Source: Glycomyces fuscus | GTDB taxonomy: Bacteria > Actinomycetota > Actinomycetes > Streptosporangiales > Streptosporangiaceae | Reading direction: 5' to 3' | DNA length: 64,000 nucleotides | NCBI GenBank assembly: GCA_002529455.1 | Contig: NYMS01000062.1 | Coordinates: 62,001-126,000 of the forward strand | Shown: positions 26,673 to 34,758 of the stretch, in pieces | How positions within the stretch are numbered: position 1 is the first letter of the stretch | How the letters are laid out: each line of letters opens with the position of its first letter | The notes under the pieces: model-generated | Told to the model about the DNA's origin: nothing | Seen by the model: only the letters and a program-made list of their open reading frames with translations | Database searches by the model: none | Translations under genes and position numbers: made by a program

Positions 26673-27764
26673 CTACCAGGCCGTGCCCAGGAACTCCTCC
26701 AGCGCGGGGGCGACCTCCTCGGCGAAGGGGCGCTGCTCGTCCAGGACGGCGGCTCCGGGCTCGTCCCGGTAGCGGCGGAGGATGTGGTCGGTGTCGGGGA
26801 CGTCCACCCGCCGGGCGCCGTCCAGGCCGGTCATCAGCCGGTCCACGTCCTCCCGGGAGACCTGGGCGTCCTCCTCGCCCCACAGCACCAGTACCGGGGT
26901 GCCCCCGGGGAGGTCCTCCGCCAGCTCCACGGGGTCGAAGGCGTCCATGTAGGCCAGGAAGTCCTCGTTCGGGCGGGTGTAGACGCCGAAGACGCCCCCG
27001 CCGACCTCCACGTCGGCGAGCGAGCGCCCGGATCTGATCGCGGCCCGTCCGGCGCGGGCGTCGGAGAGCAGCTGGACCGCCTGGCTCTCCCCCATCTGGC
27101 CCGTGGCCTCTGCGGTACGCGTCTGCTCGGTGAGCTGGCGGTCGATCAGGTCGAGGTAGCGCGTACCGGGAGGCGCGGCCAGCACGAGCGCGGGGGAGGG
27201 ATGCTCCCCGCCGATGAGCTCGTGGGCGCGCAGCGCGTACAGGGCGCCCTCGCTGTGCCCGACGACGACCACCCGCTCGGGGTCCACCTCGGGCTGGGAG
27301 ACGAGTTCCTCGTAGGCGGCCGCGACCTGCTCGTCGAAGACCAGGGGGTCCACCGGTTCGACCCCGCCGTCGGGGCCCCGCGCGTCGAAGTCCGGAGCGC
27401 TGCCGTACTTGTCGTAGCGCAGCGAGGCGACCCCGACGTCGGCGAGCACCCGGGACAGGTTCTGGTTGGTGTTGGCGTTGGGCCGCACGGTGCTGTTGCC
27501 GTCGTGGTCGGTGGGGCCGCTGCCGGAGATGATGAGCGCGCCCGGAACGGTTCCGGAGACGCCCTCGGGCATCCGGAAGGCGCCGGACACCTCGTACCCG
27601 CCGCCCTCGAAGACCACCTTGCGCTCGACGCCGCCGACCCCCGGCGCCTCGACGGCCGCGTCGTCCGCGGGGGCGCAGGCGGCGGTGGACAACAGGGCGG
27701 CGCCGACCGCGCCGACCAGCGCGGTGCGCCGACGGACGGCGGGGGAGGAGGTACGTGTGAACAC
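26673..27764 (-). CDS. Secreted lipoprotein alpha/beta hydrolase
   Basis: 363 residues. The N-terminus has twin-arginine-like RRRTALVGAVGAALLSTAAC ending in a lipobox cysteine, so export and lipid anchoring are likely. The hydrolase domain shows the oxyanion-side IISGSGPTDHDGN, the nucleophile elbow GHSEG (VVVVGHSEGALYALR), an acidic residue in VLVLWGEEDAQV and the final catalytic His in PDTDHIL. The complete Ser-Asp-His triad suggests an active esterase or peptidase of unknown substrate. The GTG at 27764 is the first start in frame; its ribosome-binding site is weak. It converges on the preceding membrane-protein gene. Confidence 0.85.
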   Translation of the reverse strand: MFTRTSSPAVRRRTALVGAVGAALLSTAACAPADDAAVEAPGVGGVERKVVFEGGGYEVSGAFRMPEGVSGTVPGALIISGSGPTDHDGNSTVRPNANTNQNLSRVLADVGVASLRYDKYGSAPDFDARGPDGGVEPVDPLVFDEQVAAAYEELVSQPEVDPERVVVVGHSEGALYALRAHELIGGEHPSPALVLAAPPGTRYLDLIDRQLTEQTRTAEATGQMGESQAVQLLSDARAGRAAIRSGRSLADVEVGGGVFGVYTRPNEDFLAYMDAFDPVELAEDLPGGTPVLVLWGEEDAQVSREDVDRLMTGLDGARRVDVPDTDHILRRYRDEPGAAVLDEQRPFAEEVAPALEEFLGTAW

Positions 27765-27866
27765 GTTCTCAGCCTAGCGGCCCGTCTCCGTCGGCCCTCC
27801 GCCCTCCACGGGGGAAGCGCCCCCGATCCGTCCGAGGGGAGAGGGACCGGGGACGCGGGCGCGGGC

Positions 27867-28586
27867 TCAGACGCGGCGCATGACCGCGACCACCTTGCCG
27901 AGAATGGTGGCGTCGTCGCCGTTGATCGGCTCGTAGGCCTCGTTGCGCGGCATCAGCCACACGTGGCCGCCCTCCTCGCGGCGCAGCACCTTGACGGTCG
28001 CCTCGTCGTCGAGCAGCGCCGCCACGATGTCGCCGTTGTTGGCGTCCTGCTGCTGGCGCACCACCACCATGTCGCCGTCGGTGATGGCGGCGTCGGTCAT
28101 CGAGTCACCGACCACGGTGAGCATGAACAGGCGTCCCTCACCCACCAGCTGACGCGGCAGCGCGAGCACGTCCTCCACCGACTCCTCGGCCAGGATCGGA
28201 CCGCCGGCGGCGATCCGGCCGACCAGCGGCACGGCGGCGGCGCGCGAGAGGTCGATGTCCTCGGGCACCAGGGTCTGGCCCGAGGCGCGCCCGGGCGTGC
28301 GCAGCTCCACCGCGCGCGGCCGGTTCTGGTCGCGGTGCAGGTAGCCCTTGCGCTGGAGGACCTTGAGCTGGTGCGCCACGCTGGACGGGCTGGACAGGCC
28401 GACCGCTTCGCCGATTTCCCTTATCGACGGGGGGAAACCCCGCTCGCGTACATAGCGCTGGATGCAGTTCAGCACGCTCTGCTGGCGTGCGGTGAGTTTG
28501 GGGGCTTCGGGCGTGGACCCGCCCGCGTTCTCCGCTGGTGCGAGAACGGTGGCGGTGTCTGCGGTTCCGGGATTCTCCTCCGGCAC
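27867..28586 (-). CDS. lexA: LexA repressor of the SOS response
   Basis: 239 residues from a GTG at 28586 with GAGGAGG seven bases upstream. The N-terminal winged helix carries [20 protein letters not shown] and [22 protein letters not shown]. The self-cleavage region is intact: the Ala-Gly bond in RIAAGGP (127-128), nucleophile Ser162 in GDSM and general-base Lys199 in ATVKVL. RecA filaments on damaged DNA trigger this cleavage and so free SOS genes. An extended frame reaches back to 28724 but lacks a ribosome-binding site. A recognisable SOS box at 28735-28748 lies in its own promoter, so it is autoregulated. Confidence 0.98.
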   Translation of the reverse strand: MPEENPGTADTATVLAPAENAGGSTPEAPKLTARQQSVLNCIQRYVRERGFPPSIREIGEAVGLSSPSSVAHQLKVLQRKGYLHRDQNRPRAVELRTPGRASGQTLVPEDIDLSRAAAVPLVGRIAAGGPILAEESVEDVLALPRQLVGEGRLFMLTVVGDSMTDAAITDGDMVVVRQQQDANNGDIVAALLDDEATVKVLRREEGGHVWLMPRNEAYEPINGDDATILGKVVAVMRRV

Positions 28587-28734
28587 GGCCGGGCCTCCTC
28601 GGCATTCGGTTCGGTCAGGGCCTGCTTGTGTGACTGGCCACCCCCGGCCCGCGACCGTGCCGACCTGGGGGTCCACGTGATGGCGAAACCGGTGTGAAAT
28701 CAAGGTCAACTTTAGTCGTTGCACACGGTGATAT

Positions 28735-28748
28735 CAAACAAGCGTTCG
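28735..28748. promoter_or_regulatory. LexA binding site (SOS box)
   Basis: On the lexA strand this reads CGAACGCTTGTTTG, which fits the Gram-positive SOS box CGAACN4GTTYG almost perfectly. It lies about 150 bases upstream of the lexA start codon. Confidence 0.85.
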
Positions 28749-29110
28749 AGGCTGGGGACAATTGCCGTCGCGTGTATTCGCGGTCAATTTCCGGCCTGCA
28801 CTTACGTGTGTACACGCGTTCACGCGCTGTTGTCCCCGGAATGCGCGAACGCGTGTCCGCGCCACCGGTTCCGGTGGGGCGCGGGGGCCTTGTCCTGGGG
28901 CGCCGCCCCGACCGAAAACCCGGCGCCGTCGGGATCCCGGGGCCCGCCGCCGGGATTCGCGGCGCCCCCGGCCGACGGCGCTATCCTTGACCGCGGTGCC
29001 GGGCCGACCCCGGAGCGATGCGCCCGCGCCGAACCCCCACCCCCACCCCGTCGTCCTCGGCCGCGGGATCGCGCGGCCGCTCGACCGTGCCGGAACACGC
29101 CCGCGCCAAG
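28749..29110. other. Long intergenic region between lexA and nrdR
   Basis: No gene is supported here. Open frames exist on both strands but show no third-position GC bias and none has a ribosome-binding site. The first 100 bases are comparatively AT-rich and contain further incomplete SOS-like pieces, such as CGAACGCGTGTCCG. A GC-rich imperfect hairpin lies around CCACCGGTTCCGGTGG. The rest is featureless. Confidence 0.6.
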
Positions 29111-29139
29111 GTTGCGGCGGGCCGGGAAGAAGTCTAGGT
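29111..29139 (+). promoter_or_regulatory. Promoter of nrdR-nrdJ
   Basis: -35 TTGCGG (29111-29116), exact 17-base spacer and -10 TAGGTT (29134-29139). The start of transcription would fall inside the adjacent NrdR box. Confidence 0.6.
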
Positions 29140-29142
29140 TCG

Positions 29143-29158
29143 ACCACAACATCTGGTG
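29143..29158. promoter_or_regulatory. NrdR box
   Basis: CCACAACATCTGGTGT matches the consensus ACACWATATATWGTGT at 11 of 16 places. A weaker copy begins 31 bases downstream (TGCCCAGAAATTGTGG), the spacing expected for the tandem boxes that NrdR binds. It lies just downstream of the -10 element, so binding should block transcription. Confidence 0.6.
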
Positions 29159-29241
29159 TCGCGGTGGGGGTAGTTGCCCAGAAATTGTGGTTTAGTGGTA
29201 CCTAAGCGTTGTTGTTCGGTGAGAGAAGCAGGTGAACCAGG

Positions 29242-29745
29242 GTGCACTGTCCGTTCTGCCGCCATCCGGACACCAGGGTGATCGACAGCAGGTCCACCGA
29301 CGACGGCGCGGCCATCCGGCGCCGCCGGTCCTGCCCCGTCTGCGAGCGCAGGTTCACCACCCAGGAGACCGTCCTGCTGATGGTCGCCAAGCGCTCCGGG
29401 GTCACCGAGCCCTTCAGCCGGACCAAGATCATCGCCGGGGTGCGCCGGGCCTGCCAGGGCCGCCCCGTCTCCGAGGACGCCCTGGCCAAGCTCGGTCAGC
29501 AGGTCGAGGAGGAGATCCGCGGCCGCGGGGTGGCCGAGGTCCCGGCCCACGAGATCGGCCTGGCCATCCTGGGCCCGATGCGCGACCTGGACGAGGTCGC
29601 CTACCTGCACTTCGCCAGCGTCTACCGCGGATTCGAGAGCCTCTCCGACTTCGAGGCCGAGATCGCCAGCCTGCGCCAGGACCGCGAGGCCGAGGCCGGC
29701 AGGGGCACAGGAACCGACCCCCGGAGCGGCGCCACCGCCGGATAG
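29242..29745 (+). CDS. nrdR: Transcriptional repressor NrdR
   Basis: 167 residues from a GTG. The N-terminal zinc ribbon has HCPFC and [10 protein letters not shown]. The ATP-cone domain follows, starting [19 protein letters not shown] and continuing to [21 protein letters not shown]. NrdR senses ATP/dATP and represses ribonucleotide reductase genes. The tail ([15 protein letters not shown]-like) is short and disordered. It is followed 113 bases later by nrdJ, the usual nrdR-nrdJ order of actinomycetes, and a candidate NrdR box lies in the shared promoter, which implies autoregulation. Confidence 0.98.
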   Translation: MHCPFCRHPDTRVIDSRSTDDGAAIRRRRSCPVCERRFTTQETVLLMVAKRSGVTEPFSRTKIIAGVRRACQGRPVSEDALAKLGQQVEEEIRGRGVAEVPAHEIGLAILGPMRDLDEVAYLHFASVYRGFESLSDFEAEIASLRQDREAEAGRGTGTDPRSGATAG

Positions 29746-29858
29746 CGCCCCCGCGGCCGTCACGCGGACCGCGGTCCGGGCGGGCGCCGACCCCGGGACA
29801 GGGCAGGGACACCGCGCACGGTCGGTGACCGTGCCCACGAGCGAGGGGAGACCCGGCG

Positions 29859-32800
29859 ATGACGGAGACCGCCAACGGCCCGACCGGACGCAAGGGCAGG
29901 GGGAACCGCAAGGGGATCAGGGTGAGGCGCGTCTTCACCTCCCCGGGCACGCACCCCTACGACTCCCTGGAATGGGAGCGCCGCGACGTCGTCATGACCA
30001 ACTGGCGCGACGGCACGGTCAACTTCGAGCAGCGCGGAGTGGAGTTCCCCTCCTCCTGGTCGATGAACGCCACCCAGATCGTGGCCAGCAAGTACTTCCG
30101 CGGCGCGGTCGGCACCCCCGAACGCGAGTGGAGCCTCAAACAGCTCATCGACCGCGTCGTCGGCGTCTACACCGAGACCGGCCGCGAGCACGGCTACTTC
30201 GCCTCCGCCGAGGACGCCGAGGTCTTCGACCACGAGCTCAAGTACGCCCTCGCCCACCAGCTGTTCAGCTTCAACTCCCCGGTGTGGTTCAACGTCGGCA
30301 CGAGCGCGAAAGCGCAGGTGAGCGCCTGTTTCATCCTGTCCGTGGACGACACCATGGAGTCGATCCTGGACTGGTACAAGGAGGAGGGGATCATCTTCAA
30401 GGGCGGGTCCGGCGCGGGTGTGAACCTGTCGCGCATCCGCTCCAGCAAGGAGCTGCTCTCCTCCGGCGGGACCGCCTCCGGGCCCGTCTCCTTCATGCGC
30501 GGCGCCGACGCCTCGGCCGGGACCATCAAGTCCGGCGGAGCCACCCGCCGGGCCGCCAAGATGGTCGTACTGGACGTCGACCACCCCGACATCGAGGACT
30601 TCGTCGAGACCAAGGCCCGCGAGGAGCACAAGATCCGTGCCCTGCGCGACGCCGGGTTCGACGTCGACCTCGGCGGCGACGACATGTTCAGCGTGCAGTA
30701 CCAGAACGCCAACAACTCCGTGCGGGTCTCCGACGCCTTCATGCGCGCCGTGGAGAGCGGCTCGGACTTCGGGCTGACCTCGCGCACCACCGGCGAGGTC
30801 GTCGCCACGGTGGACGCCAGGGAGCTGTTCCAGCGCATGGCCAGGGCCGCCTGGGAGTGCGCGGACCCCGGTATCCAGTACGACGGCACGATCCAGGACT
30901 GGCACACCACGCCCGAAAGCGGACGTATCAGTGCAAGTAATCCGTGCTCGGAATACCTCCACCTGGACGATTCGTCCTGCAACCTGGCCTCGATCAACCT
31001 GTTGAAGTTCCTGCGCGAGGACGACACCTTCGACGTGGAGCGCTTCACCGCGCTCACCGAACTGGTCATCACGGCGATGGACGTCTCCATCACCTTCGCC
31101 GACTTCCCCACGGAGAAGATCGGCGAGACCACCCGCGCCTACCGGCAGCTCGGCATCGGCTACGCCAACCTGGGCGCCCTGCTGATGGCGACCGGCCACG
31201 CCTACGACTCCGACGGCGGGCGCGCCGTCGCCGCCGCCGTGACCTCGCTGATGACCGGCACCGCCTACCGGCGCAGCGCCGAGCTGGCCGGGGTGGTCGG
31301 CCCCTACGACGGCTACCGGCGCAACGAGCAGGCCCACAAGCGGGTCATGCGCAAGCACGCCGCCGCCAACGACGACCTGCGCACCGTCGGGACCCTGGAG
31401 GAGCCGGTCCACGCCGCGGCCACCCGCGAGTGGGCCGAGTGCCTCAGGATCGGCGAGCGCAACGGCTGGCGCAACGCCCAGGCGAGCCTTCTCGCGCCCA
31501 CCGGCTGCCTCACCGGCGACTCCATGGTCACCACCGACCGGGGGCTCGTCCGGCTCACCGAACTGGGCGACGTCTACGGATCCAGGTGGCAGGACCTCTC
31601 CGCCCGGGTCTCCACGGACGAGGGGACCCGTGAGGCGACGAGGTTCTTCGTCAACGGGGAGGAGCCGACCCGGCGTATCGTGACCAAGGGCGGGTACCGG
31701 CTCCAGGGCACGCACACCCACCGGATCAAGGTGGTCTCCCCCCGTACCGGTGACTGGGAGTGGAAGCGCTTCGCCGACATCGCCGAGGGCGACGTCGTTC
31801 CGGTCCAGCTGGGCACCCTGGTCGGGCAGCCCCGCCGTGTGGTGCTGCCGGTCCTGGACCAGGCCTACTACACGGGAGAGCACGACCTGTTCGTGCCCGA
31901 GGCGGTGGACGAGGAACTCGCGGAGCTCGTCGGTTACTTCATGGGCGACGGCAGCCTGCACGCCAAGGGCATCCGCATGTGCGTCGCCGACACCGACGAG
32001 GACGTCGTCGAGCGGCTGCGCATCCTGGCCAAGGGGCTGTTCGGCCTCGCGCCCACGGTGACCGCCGGACAGGGCTGCCAGGAGGTCACCCTGTCGTCGG
32101 TCCGCCTGGCCCGGTGGTGGAAGGCGGCGGGGTTCGCCAAGGACCTGCCCGGTCAGGACCACTCCGGCAAGGGCTGGACCCCCCGGGTGCCCTCCTCGAT
32201 CCTGGAGGCCAACGACCCGGCGGTGTACGCGGCCTTCCTGCGCGGCCTCTTCGAGGCGGACGGCACCGTCCTGGAGGGTGTGCCGAGCATGTCCACCGCG
32301 CACGCCTCCTTCGCCGGAGAGATCCGCACGCTGCTGCTGACCCTGGGCATGGCCTCCACCACGCGCACGACTCAGAGCGGATACGGCGGGGAATGCCACG
32401 TGGTCCGCCTGCGCAACGTCGACCACGCCCTGCGCTTCGGCGAGACCGTCGGATTCCTGGGCGACCGCAAGAACAAGCTCGTCGTCCAACTGGAGCCGGA
32501 CCGCTCGGCCAAGGGCGACCGGATCGTTCTGCCCCGCCAGGTGTGGGACGAGCTGGTACCGGTCGGGCACGCCGCGCGGGGGACGGTCGTGCAGTCGCTG
32601 AGGAAGTACGGTGGCGTGGCCCGGCAGCTGGCCTCGGCCATTCACTCCGAGACGCTCGACGCCAGGCTGGGCCACGTGCTCGGCTACCTCTTCGAGGAGG
32701 TCGGCGCCAACGAGGACGGCGGCGTGCAGCCGACCTACGACATCTCGGTGCCCGACAACGTCACCTATGTCGCCAACGGCCTGGTCAGCCACAACACCAT

Positions 32801-33992
32801 CGGCTTCATGATGGACTGCGACACCACCGGCATCGAGCCGGACTTCTCGCTGGTCAAGTTCAAGAAGCTGGTCGGCGGCGGCTCCATGCAGATCGTCAAC
32901 CAGGCCATCCCGCGCGCGCTGGGCAACCTCGGCTACCAGGACGAGCAGGTCGAGGCCGTCGTCGAGTACGTGTCCGAGAACGGCCACGTCGTGGACGCGC
33001 CCGGCCTGCGCACCGAGCACTACGAGGTGTTCGACTGCGCGATGGGGCGCCGCTACATCCGGCCCATGGGCCACGTGCGGATGATGGCGGCGGTGCAGCC
33101 GTTCCTGTCCGGCGCGATCTCCAAGACGGTGAACGTGCCGGAGGAGGCCTCGGTCGAGGACTTCGAGCACATCTACTTCGAGGGCTGGCGGATGGGCCTG
33201 AAGGCGCTCGCCGTCTACCGCGACAACTGCAAGGTGGGCCAGCCGCTGTCCACCGGCGGGACGCGGGAGAAGGAGGCCGAGCCCGAGGTGCGGACCGTCG
33301 AGGTGCACCGGCCGGTACGGCGCCGCCTGCCCAAGAAGCGGCCGAGCGAGACCACGTCGTTCTCCGTGGGCGGGGCCGAGGGCTACATCACCGCGGGCTC
33401 CTACCCCGACGACGGCCTGGGCGAGGTGTTCATGAAGCTCGGCAAGCAGGGGTCCACCCTGGCCGGGGTGATGGACGCCTTCTCCATCGCGATCTCCATC
33501 GCCCTGCAGTACGGGGTCCCGCTGGAGACCTACGTGGACAAGTTCACGAACATGCGGTTCGACCCGGCGGGCATGACCGACGACCCCGACATCCGCATGG
33601 CCCAGTCGGTGGTGGACTACATCTTCCGCCGCCTGGCACTGGACCACCTGCCCTACGAGGAGCGCGCCGCGCTGGGGGTGCTCTCGGCCGCCGAGCGCCA
33701 GGCGCAGGTGGCGGGCGAGGACCCGGCCCAGGTCGCCGCGCAGGTGGAGTCCTACGCCCAGTCCGCCGCCACCCGCGGGGCGGACGCTGCCGAGGAGGCC
33801 CCGGCGGCTCGCGCGCAGGAGCCGCACGCGGCGGCGGAGCGGCCGACCCGGGCGCACTCCACCGCGGAGCTGATGGAGGGCAAGGGCTTCGTGGCGGACG
33901 CGCCGCTGTGCGTCACCTGCGGCACCAAGATGCGCCCGTCGGGCAGCTGCTACGCCTGTGAGGGCTGCGGCGCCACCAGCGGGTGCAGCTGA
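29859..33992 (+). CDS. nrdJ: Class II (B12-dependent) ribonucleotide reductase with intein
   Basis: 1377 residues as translated; 947 after removal of a 430-residue intein (residues 550-979). The reductase makes deoxynucleotides from ribonucleotides using adenosylcobalamin to form a thiyl radical, needing no oxygen. Visible landmarks are FNSPVWFNVG, the active-site cysteine in SACFILS, the GGSGAGVNLSRIRS loop, NPCSEY (Cys363), the split motif APTG/TIGFMM interrupted by the intein, and a C-terminal cysteine-rich tail with LCVTCGTKM and CYACEGCGATSGC that should re-reduce the active site. The tail is preceded by a linker of Ala, Glu and Arg. It follows nrdR in the same unit and ends in a strong hairpin. 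Codons around NPCSEY are atypical. Confidence 0.98.
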   Translation: MTETANGPTGRKGRGNRKGIRVRRVFTSPGTHPYDSLEWERRDVVMTNWRDGTVNFEQRGVEFPSSWSMNATQIVASKYFRGAVGTPEREWSLKQLIDRVVGVYTETGREHGYFASAEDAEVFDHELKYALAHQLFSFNSPVWFNVGTSAKAQVSACFILSVDDTMESILDWYKEEGIIFKGGSGAGVNLSRIRSSKELLSSGGTASGPVSFMRGADASAGTIKSGGATRRAAKMVVLDVDHPDIEDFVETKAREEHKIRALRDAGFDVDLGGDDMFSVQYQNANNSVRVSDAFMRAVESGSDFGLTSRTTGEVVATVDARELFQRMARAAWECADPGIQYDGTIQDWHTTPESGRISASNPCSEYLHLDDSSCNLASINLLKFLREDDTFDVERFTALTELVITAMDVSITFADFPTEKIGETTRAYRQLGIGYANLGALLMATGHAYDSDGGRAVAAAVTSLMTGTAYRRSAELAGVVGPYDGYRRNEQAHKRVMRKHAAANDDLRTVGTLEEPVHAAATREWAECLRIGERNGWRNAQASLLAPTGCLTGDSMVTTDRGLVRLTELGDVYGSRWQDLSARVSTDEGTREATRFFVNGEEPTRRIVTKGGYRLQGTHTHRIKVVSPRTGDWEWKRFADIAEGDVVPVQLGTLVGQPRRVVLPVLDQAYYTGEHDLFVPEAVDEELAELVGYFMGDGSLHAKGIRMCVADTDEDVVERLRILAKGLFGLAPTVTAGQGCQEVTLSSVRLARWWKAAGFAKDLPGQDHSGKGWTPRVPSSILEANDPAVYAAFLRGLFEADGTVLEGVPSMSTAHASFAGEIRTLLLTLGMASTTRTTQSGYGGECHVVRLRNVDHALRFGETVGFLGDRKNKLVVQLEPDRSAKGDRIVLPRQVWDELVPVGHAARGTVVQSLRKYGGVARQLASAIHSETLDARLGHVLGYLFEEVGANEDGGVQPTYDISVPDNVTYVANGLVSHNTIGFMMDCDTTGIEPDFSLVKFKKLVGGGSMQIVNQAIPRALGNLGYQDEQVEAVVEYVSENGHVVDAPGLRTEHYEVFDCAMGRRYIRPMGHVRMMAAVQPFLSGAISKTVNVPEEASVEDFEHIYFEGWRMGLKALAVYRDNCKVGQPLSTGGTREKEAEPEVRTVEVHRPVRRRLPKKRPSETTSFSVGGAEGYITAGSYPDDGLGEVFMKLGKQGSTLAGVMDAFSIAISIALQYGVPLETYVDKFTNMRFDPAGMTDDPDIRMAQSVVDYIFRRLALDHLPYEERAALGVLSAAERQAQVAGEDPAQVAAQVESYAQSAATRGADAAEEAPAARAQEPHAAAERPTRAHSTAELMEGKGFVADAPLCVTCGTKMRPSGSCYACEGCGATSGCS
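31506..32795 (+). other. Intein with LAGLIDADG endonuclease motifs inside nrdJ
   Basis: 430 residues, starting at Cys550 (CLTGDSMVTTDRG) and ending VSHN; the first extein residue after it is Thr. Splicing block B is GTHTHRIKV, block F is TYDISVPDNVTYVANG and block G is LVSHN with its terminal His-Asn. Two dodecapeptide motifs, LVGYFMGDGSLH and FLRGLFEADGTV, each retain the acidic residue needed for DNA cutting, so the homing endonuclease may be active. Removal rejoins APTG with TIGFMMDCDTTG, the conserved core of class II reductases. Base composition is similar to the host gene. Confidence 0.95.
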
Positions 33993-34009
33993 CCGGGAGC
34001 GGACGGCCC

Positions 34010-34039
34010 GGGGCGGGGAGCGGCACGGCTCCCCGCCCC
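34010..34039 (+). terminator. Terminator after nrdJ
   Basis: GGGGCGGGGAGC pairs perfectly over 12 bases with GCTCCCCGCCCC around GGCACG, 17 bases after the stop. Confidence 0.9.
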
Positions 34040-34101
34040 GCGGGCGCGGCGGACGGGGACGGGGCCCTCCCCGGTGCCCGAGCCCCCGTCCCGGGCCCGG
34101 G

Positions 34102-34407
34102 TCAGCCCCGGTCGCGGTCCCCCGACGCGGCCGTGACCGCCGCGGTCACGGCGGTCGCCCCCAGCACGGCGGGCCAGGCGCCGACCCTCCTCGCCAGCGG
34201 GTGGGACAGTCCGAACGCGCCCACGTACACGGCGGTGAGCGCGACCGCCGTGCCCACGCCCGAGCGGCGCCGCCAGGTCTCGAAGGCCGCGGCGCCGAAC
34301 GCGGCCAGCACGGCTCCGCCCAGCGGGCGGTTGCCCGTCGCGCGGGCCACCGTGTAGCCGCCGATCAGGCCCGCGGTGGTGAGGACGGAACCGGGTACTG
34401 CGGGCAT
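34102..34407 (-). CDS. Small membrane protein, unknown function
   Basis: 101 residues, mostly hydrophobic with Ala and Gly, forming about three membrane segments: VLTTAGLIGGYTVARA, LGGAVLAAFGAAAFE and VGTAVALTAVYVGAFGLSHPLA. It ends in a short charged tail (ASGDRDRG). Small membrane proteins of this composition occur near nrdJ in related actinomycetes. It is divergent from the SPFH operon and convergent with nrdJ. No function is known to me. Confidence 0.7.
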   Translation of the reverse strand: MPAVPGSVLTTAGLIGGYTVARATGNRPLGGAVLAAFGAAAFETWRRRSGVGTAVALTAVYVGAFGLSHPLARRVGAWPAVLGATAVTAAVTAASGDRDRG

Positions 34408-34758
34408 CGGTGGATCCCCCTCTCGTTCCGGCCGGAGCCGGTGGTCACGTGCGCCAACGACGTTATCCCCCTCCCGGCGCCGGTGCCATCCGGCCCGCGC
34501 ACCGCCGGGACGCGACCGCGTGGCCCCGCGCCCGTCCGGGGGCCCACGGGCCCGCGCACGGCCGGTACCCCCTGCCCGGCCCCGGGGGGAACGTCCTCGT
34601 CACGCTCTGGACACAGCCCTGGGTTCCGGACACGTCCCGTGCCAAGGTTGGTGCTGTCCACTACGGCCCCTCCGGTCGCGCAACAGGGCTCCACCTGGAA
34701 CCGGACCGCGATACGCGACGTCGTAGCCGATAGTTCCCGACCTCCGACCAAGGAGCCC
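34408..34758. other. Intergenic region upstream of SPFH operon
   Basis: No convincing gene: the open frames lack codon bias. It presumably holds the promoters of the small membrane protein (leftward) and of the SPFH operon (rightward), but I see no clear -35/-10 pair. Confidence 0.5.

Noticed and set aside
28694-29195. Several overlapping open frames between lexA and nrdR on both strands
   Set aside because: No third-position GC bias, Cys/Arg/Pro-rich odd composition, no ribosome-binding sites, and they cover the SOS box and nrdR promoter.
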